NCBI GenBank assembly: GCA_965230415.1
Contig: CBDDKZ010000003.1
Location: 248,001-312,000, forward strand
DNA: 64,000 nt
From: CBDDKZ01 sp965230415
Lineage (GTDB): Bacteria; Bacteroidota; Bacteroidia; Cytophagales; JAAEPT01
Direction of reading: 5' to 3'
How positions within the stretch are numbered: position 1 is the stretch's first letter; the number at the start of each line of letters is the position of its first letter. The notes under the pieces are model-generated. The model was not told the origin of the DNA, did not search any database, and saw only the letters and a program-made list of their open reading frames with translations. Of this stretch, positions 62,639-64,000 are shown piece after piece. The translations under genes were made by a program, and so were the position numbers.

Positions 62639-64000
62639 TTATGTGCGATTTTGCTTGCTTAAAAACCTTTTAGTTTCCAGATAGCTTCTAATCAGGTTAT
62701 ACATGGTGTTTTTTTCAGTAGCAGTATTTTTTAAAGAAAATGTTAATGTGCCTTGCTGACTTAGATTTAACCTGAAATCGTCGACTATAATAATCTTACT
62801 TAGTAAAGTGTCTAAGTTATTGTCTTTAAAAAGGGATCTATTGAGTTCTTTTAAGTCTTTTTTGTTTGAATAAACGCTTATCAATTCGGTCTGACTATCT
62901 TCAGGTTTGGGCGTTTTATTTTTATCGGGTTCATTGTTTGTACTGCAATAGATCTTTAAACTATCCTTTTTTATTAGTAGGGGGATTTTATTGAGAATTG
63001 GTTCGAAACCTTCTCCGTTCTTTTTAATGATGTTTTTGTGTACCAAGAGTGTTAAGAGTGAATCGGCGAGCTCCGAATCTTTGATGCCAATTTTGAGTGT
63101 AATATCCGGGTAGTAATTATTTTGTGTCTTCTTAATTTCAACAGGTTCAAAATTCTCATCATACTCATAGGTAATTATCGTTGTGCTATTATTTTTAATG
63201 CCGCGATAACAGATGCTTAAAGCACCGCTCAAAGCAGTCTTCAGTAAGTTTACCTCATTACTTTTGGTAAACGCTCGACTAAGGTAATAGTCTATTGCAG
63301 GCTTAAAAGCAGCCACATCAATGTTGCTCTGAAAATGACTGTTTGTATCACCGAGATGGAAACCGGGATTTGCCGAATGTAGAAAATGATCAAAGTTATT
63401 GAGCTCAGCGTGGAGGCAGATACTATCCTGGTTATTGTAGATGTTGAAATCTATGTAAGAAGCTGAAGTTGTGTCCTTGGGGCTTTTTAAACTTTGTGTA
63501 TTGACAAAACCGCTCATTAAAAGATCATTGTTGAGCGGTAAATTGCTTTCTTTGACAATCGATGAATGGAGCAGTTGCTTAAAAAGACCGGATAAGTCTT
63601 GGTTAAGGTTGTCACTGAATAGAAAACAAGCCGTTTGTTTGTCCCATACGATAAGGGATTTGTAGCATGGGAAAAGTAATTCTGTACTGGATCCGTACGA
63701 TTCTTTTTTTATGTCGGCATTTTTTTCAGTCATGAGAAAAGCGACCCATTTTTCACTGTCTTTTATGGAAGCCTTAAGCCATAAGACTCGTTCGTTCAAA
63801 AGTGCGCTAATGTTCATGTTTTGATCAAGCGCAAGACCACTTGCAGCGAACTGGAAGAAATCGGAAGTGTTGTAACAATTTGCAATGCCGATTGATTCCA
63901 ATTCTTGCAAAAGGGCTACTGGAATTGTCTGAATGAGTCGAGACGGAATCACGTCAAAGGAACAGATAAGGTCGTTTTTATTAGGAGTAATGGCTCTCAG
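62639..64000 (-). CDS. Hypothetical protein, N-terminus beyond the window
   Basis: The frame runs without a stop from the window edge to TAA-side 62639, at least 453 residues. Reading from the edge it gives LRAITPNKNDLICSFDV and continues smoothly into the GTG at 63952, so that GTG is probably not the true start. The protein is soluble, without motifs that I recognise. Repeated LLNERVLWLKASIKDSEKW-like and SDNLNQDLSGLFKQL segments suggest an alpha/beta fold of the large Bacteroidota hypothetical kind. No function is proposed. Confidence 0.7.
   Translation of the reverse strand: MRAITPNKNDLICSFDVIPSRLIQTIPVALLQELESIGIANCYNTSDFFQFAASGLALDQNMNISALLNERVLWLKASIKDSEKWVAFLMTEKNADIKKESYGSSTELLFPCYKSLIVWDKQTACFLFSDNLNQDLSGLFKQLLHSSIVKESNLPLNNDLLMSGFVNTQSLKSPKDTTSASYIDFNIYNNQDSICLHAELNNFDHFLHSANPGFHLGDTNSHFQSNIDVAAFKPAIDYYLSRAFTKSNEVNLLKTALSGALSICYRGIKNNSTTIITYEYDENFEPVEIKKTQNNYYPDITLKIGIKDSELADSLLTLLVHKNIIKKNGEGFEPILNKIPLLIKKDSLKIYCSTNNEPDKNKTPKPEDSQTELISVYSNKKDLKELNRSLFKDNNLDTLLSKIIIVDDFRLNLSQQGTLTFSLKNTATEKNTMYNLIRSYLETKRFLSKQNRT

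Overview
The window looks like a chromosomal segment of a marine or aquatic member of the Bacteroidota. Five proteins carry type IX secretion (T9SS) C-terminal sorting domains. Promoters fit the Bacteroidota -33 TTTG / -7 TAnnTTTG pattern: one is exact upstream of rpsT, and another is exact upstream of a tiny unit near 37.6 kb. Shine-Dalgarno sequences are weak, TTG starts are frequent, and several lineage-typical families occur (DUF2851, a PolB-like exonuclease, fused E1 alpha-beta, tandem DUF1573). No rRNA, canonical tRNA, insertion sequence, prophage or CRISPR array was recognised, so this is mostly ordinary housekeeping DNA with accessory secreted genes.

Layout. 0-1.3 kb: one uncertain small gene and a decayed reading frame. 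1.3-8.4 kb: a 2345-residue secreted beta-helix / Ig-repeat protein with a type B sorting domain. 8.6-15 kb: pyrD, ftsK, a LolA-like carrier, pyrF and a DUF2851 gene in one direction. 15-18.6 kb: membrane proteins, a DUF2817 peptidase and an alpha/beta hydrolase. 18.7-21.5 kb: a GH26-like glycosidase with PKD and sorting domains. 21.6-28.2 kb: an unknown exported protein translationally coupled to a fibronectin-III protein whose last domain is broken by frameshifts, then a GT-C-like membrane protein. 28.2-36.9 kb: secreted M14 carboxypeptidase, LuxE-like acyl-protein synthetase, lipoprotein, fused 2-oxoacid dehydrogenase E1, DUF1573 protein, alanine dehydrogenase and a TPR protein.

36.9-38.0 kb is the most unusual stretch. 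It has no normal gene but holds, all on the minus strand, a promoter-to-terminator unit encoding at most 25 residues, a second mini-ORF between two strong terminators, and a roughly 277-nt RNA-like sequence. Its helices nest, its G-U pairs favour the minus strand, and its 3' end is a D-arm-less tRNA-like fold ending in CCA. I could not assign it to tmRNA, RNase P RNA, SRP RNA or 6S RNA.

38-46.5 kb: a second GH26-like glycosidase, an SMP-30-like lipoprotein, small exported and membrane proteins, a PolB-like exonuclease homologue that has lost all its catalytic acidic residues, lipB, manA and pgi. 46.5-52.5 kb: yraN, clpB (with an 18-bp direct repeat in its leader) and a second type B secreted protein. 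52.5-56.1 kb: an sdpI/sdpR-like pair with a palindromic operator candidate, a SIMPL protein and a flavin amine oxidase. 56.1-64 kb, minus strand: rpsT with its own promoter and terminator, then a compact radC-DUF1684-pheT-coiled coil-zapA-rny operon, and upstream a hypothetical gene cut by the window end.

The genes cover pyrimidine synthesis (pyrD, pyrF), chromosome segregation and division (ftsK, zapA and its coiled-coil neighbour), envelope traffic (LolA-like carrier), central metabolism (E1, ald, pgi, manA, lipB), stress response and RNA turnover (clpB, rny), and T9SS-exported polysaccharide and protein degradation (two GH26-like enzymes, the M14 peptidase, two large adhesin-like proteins).
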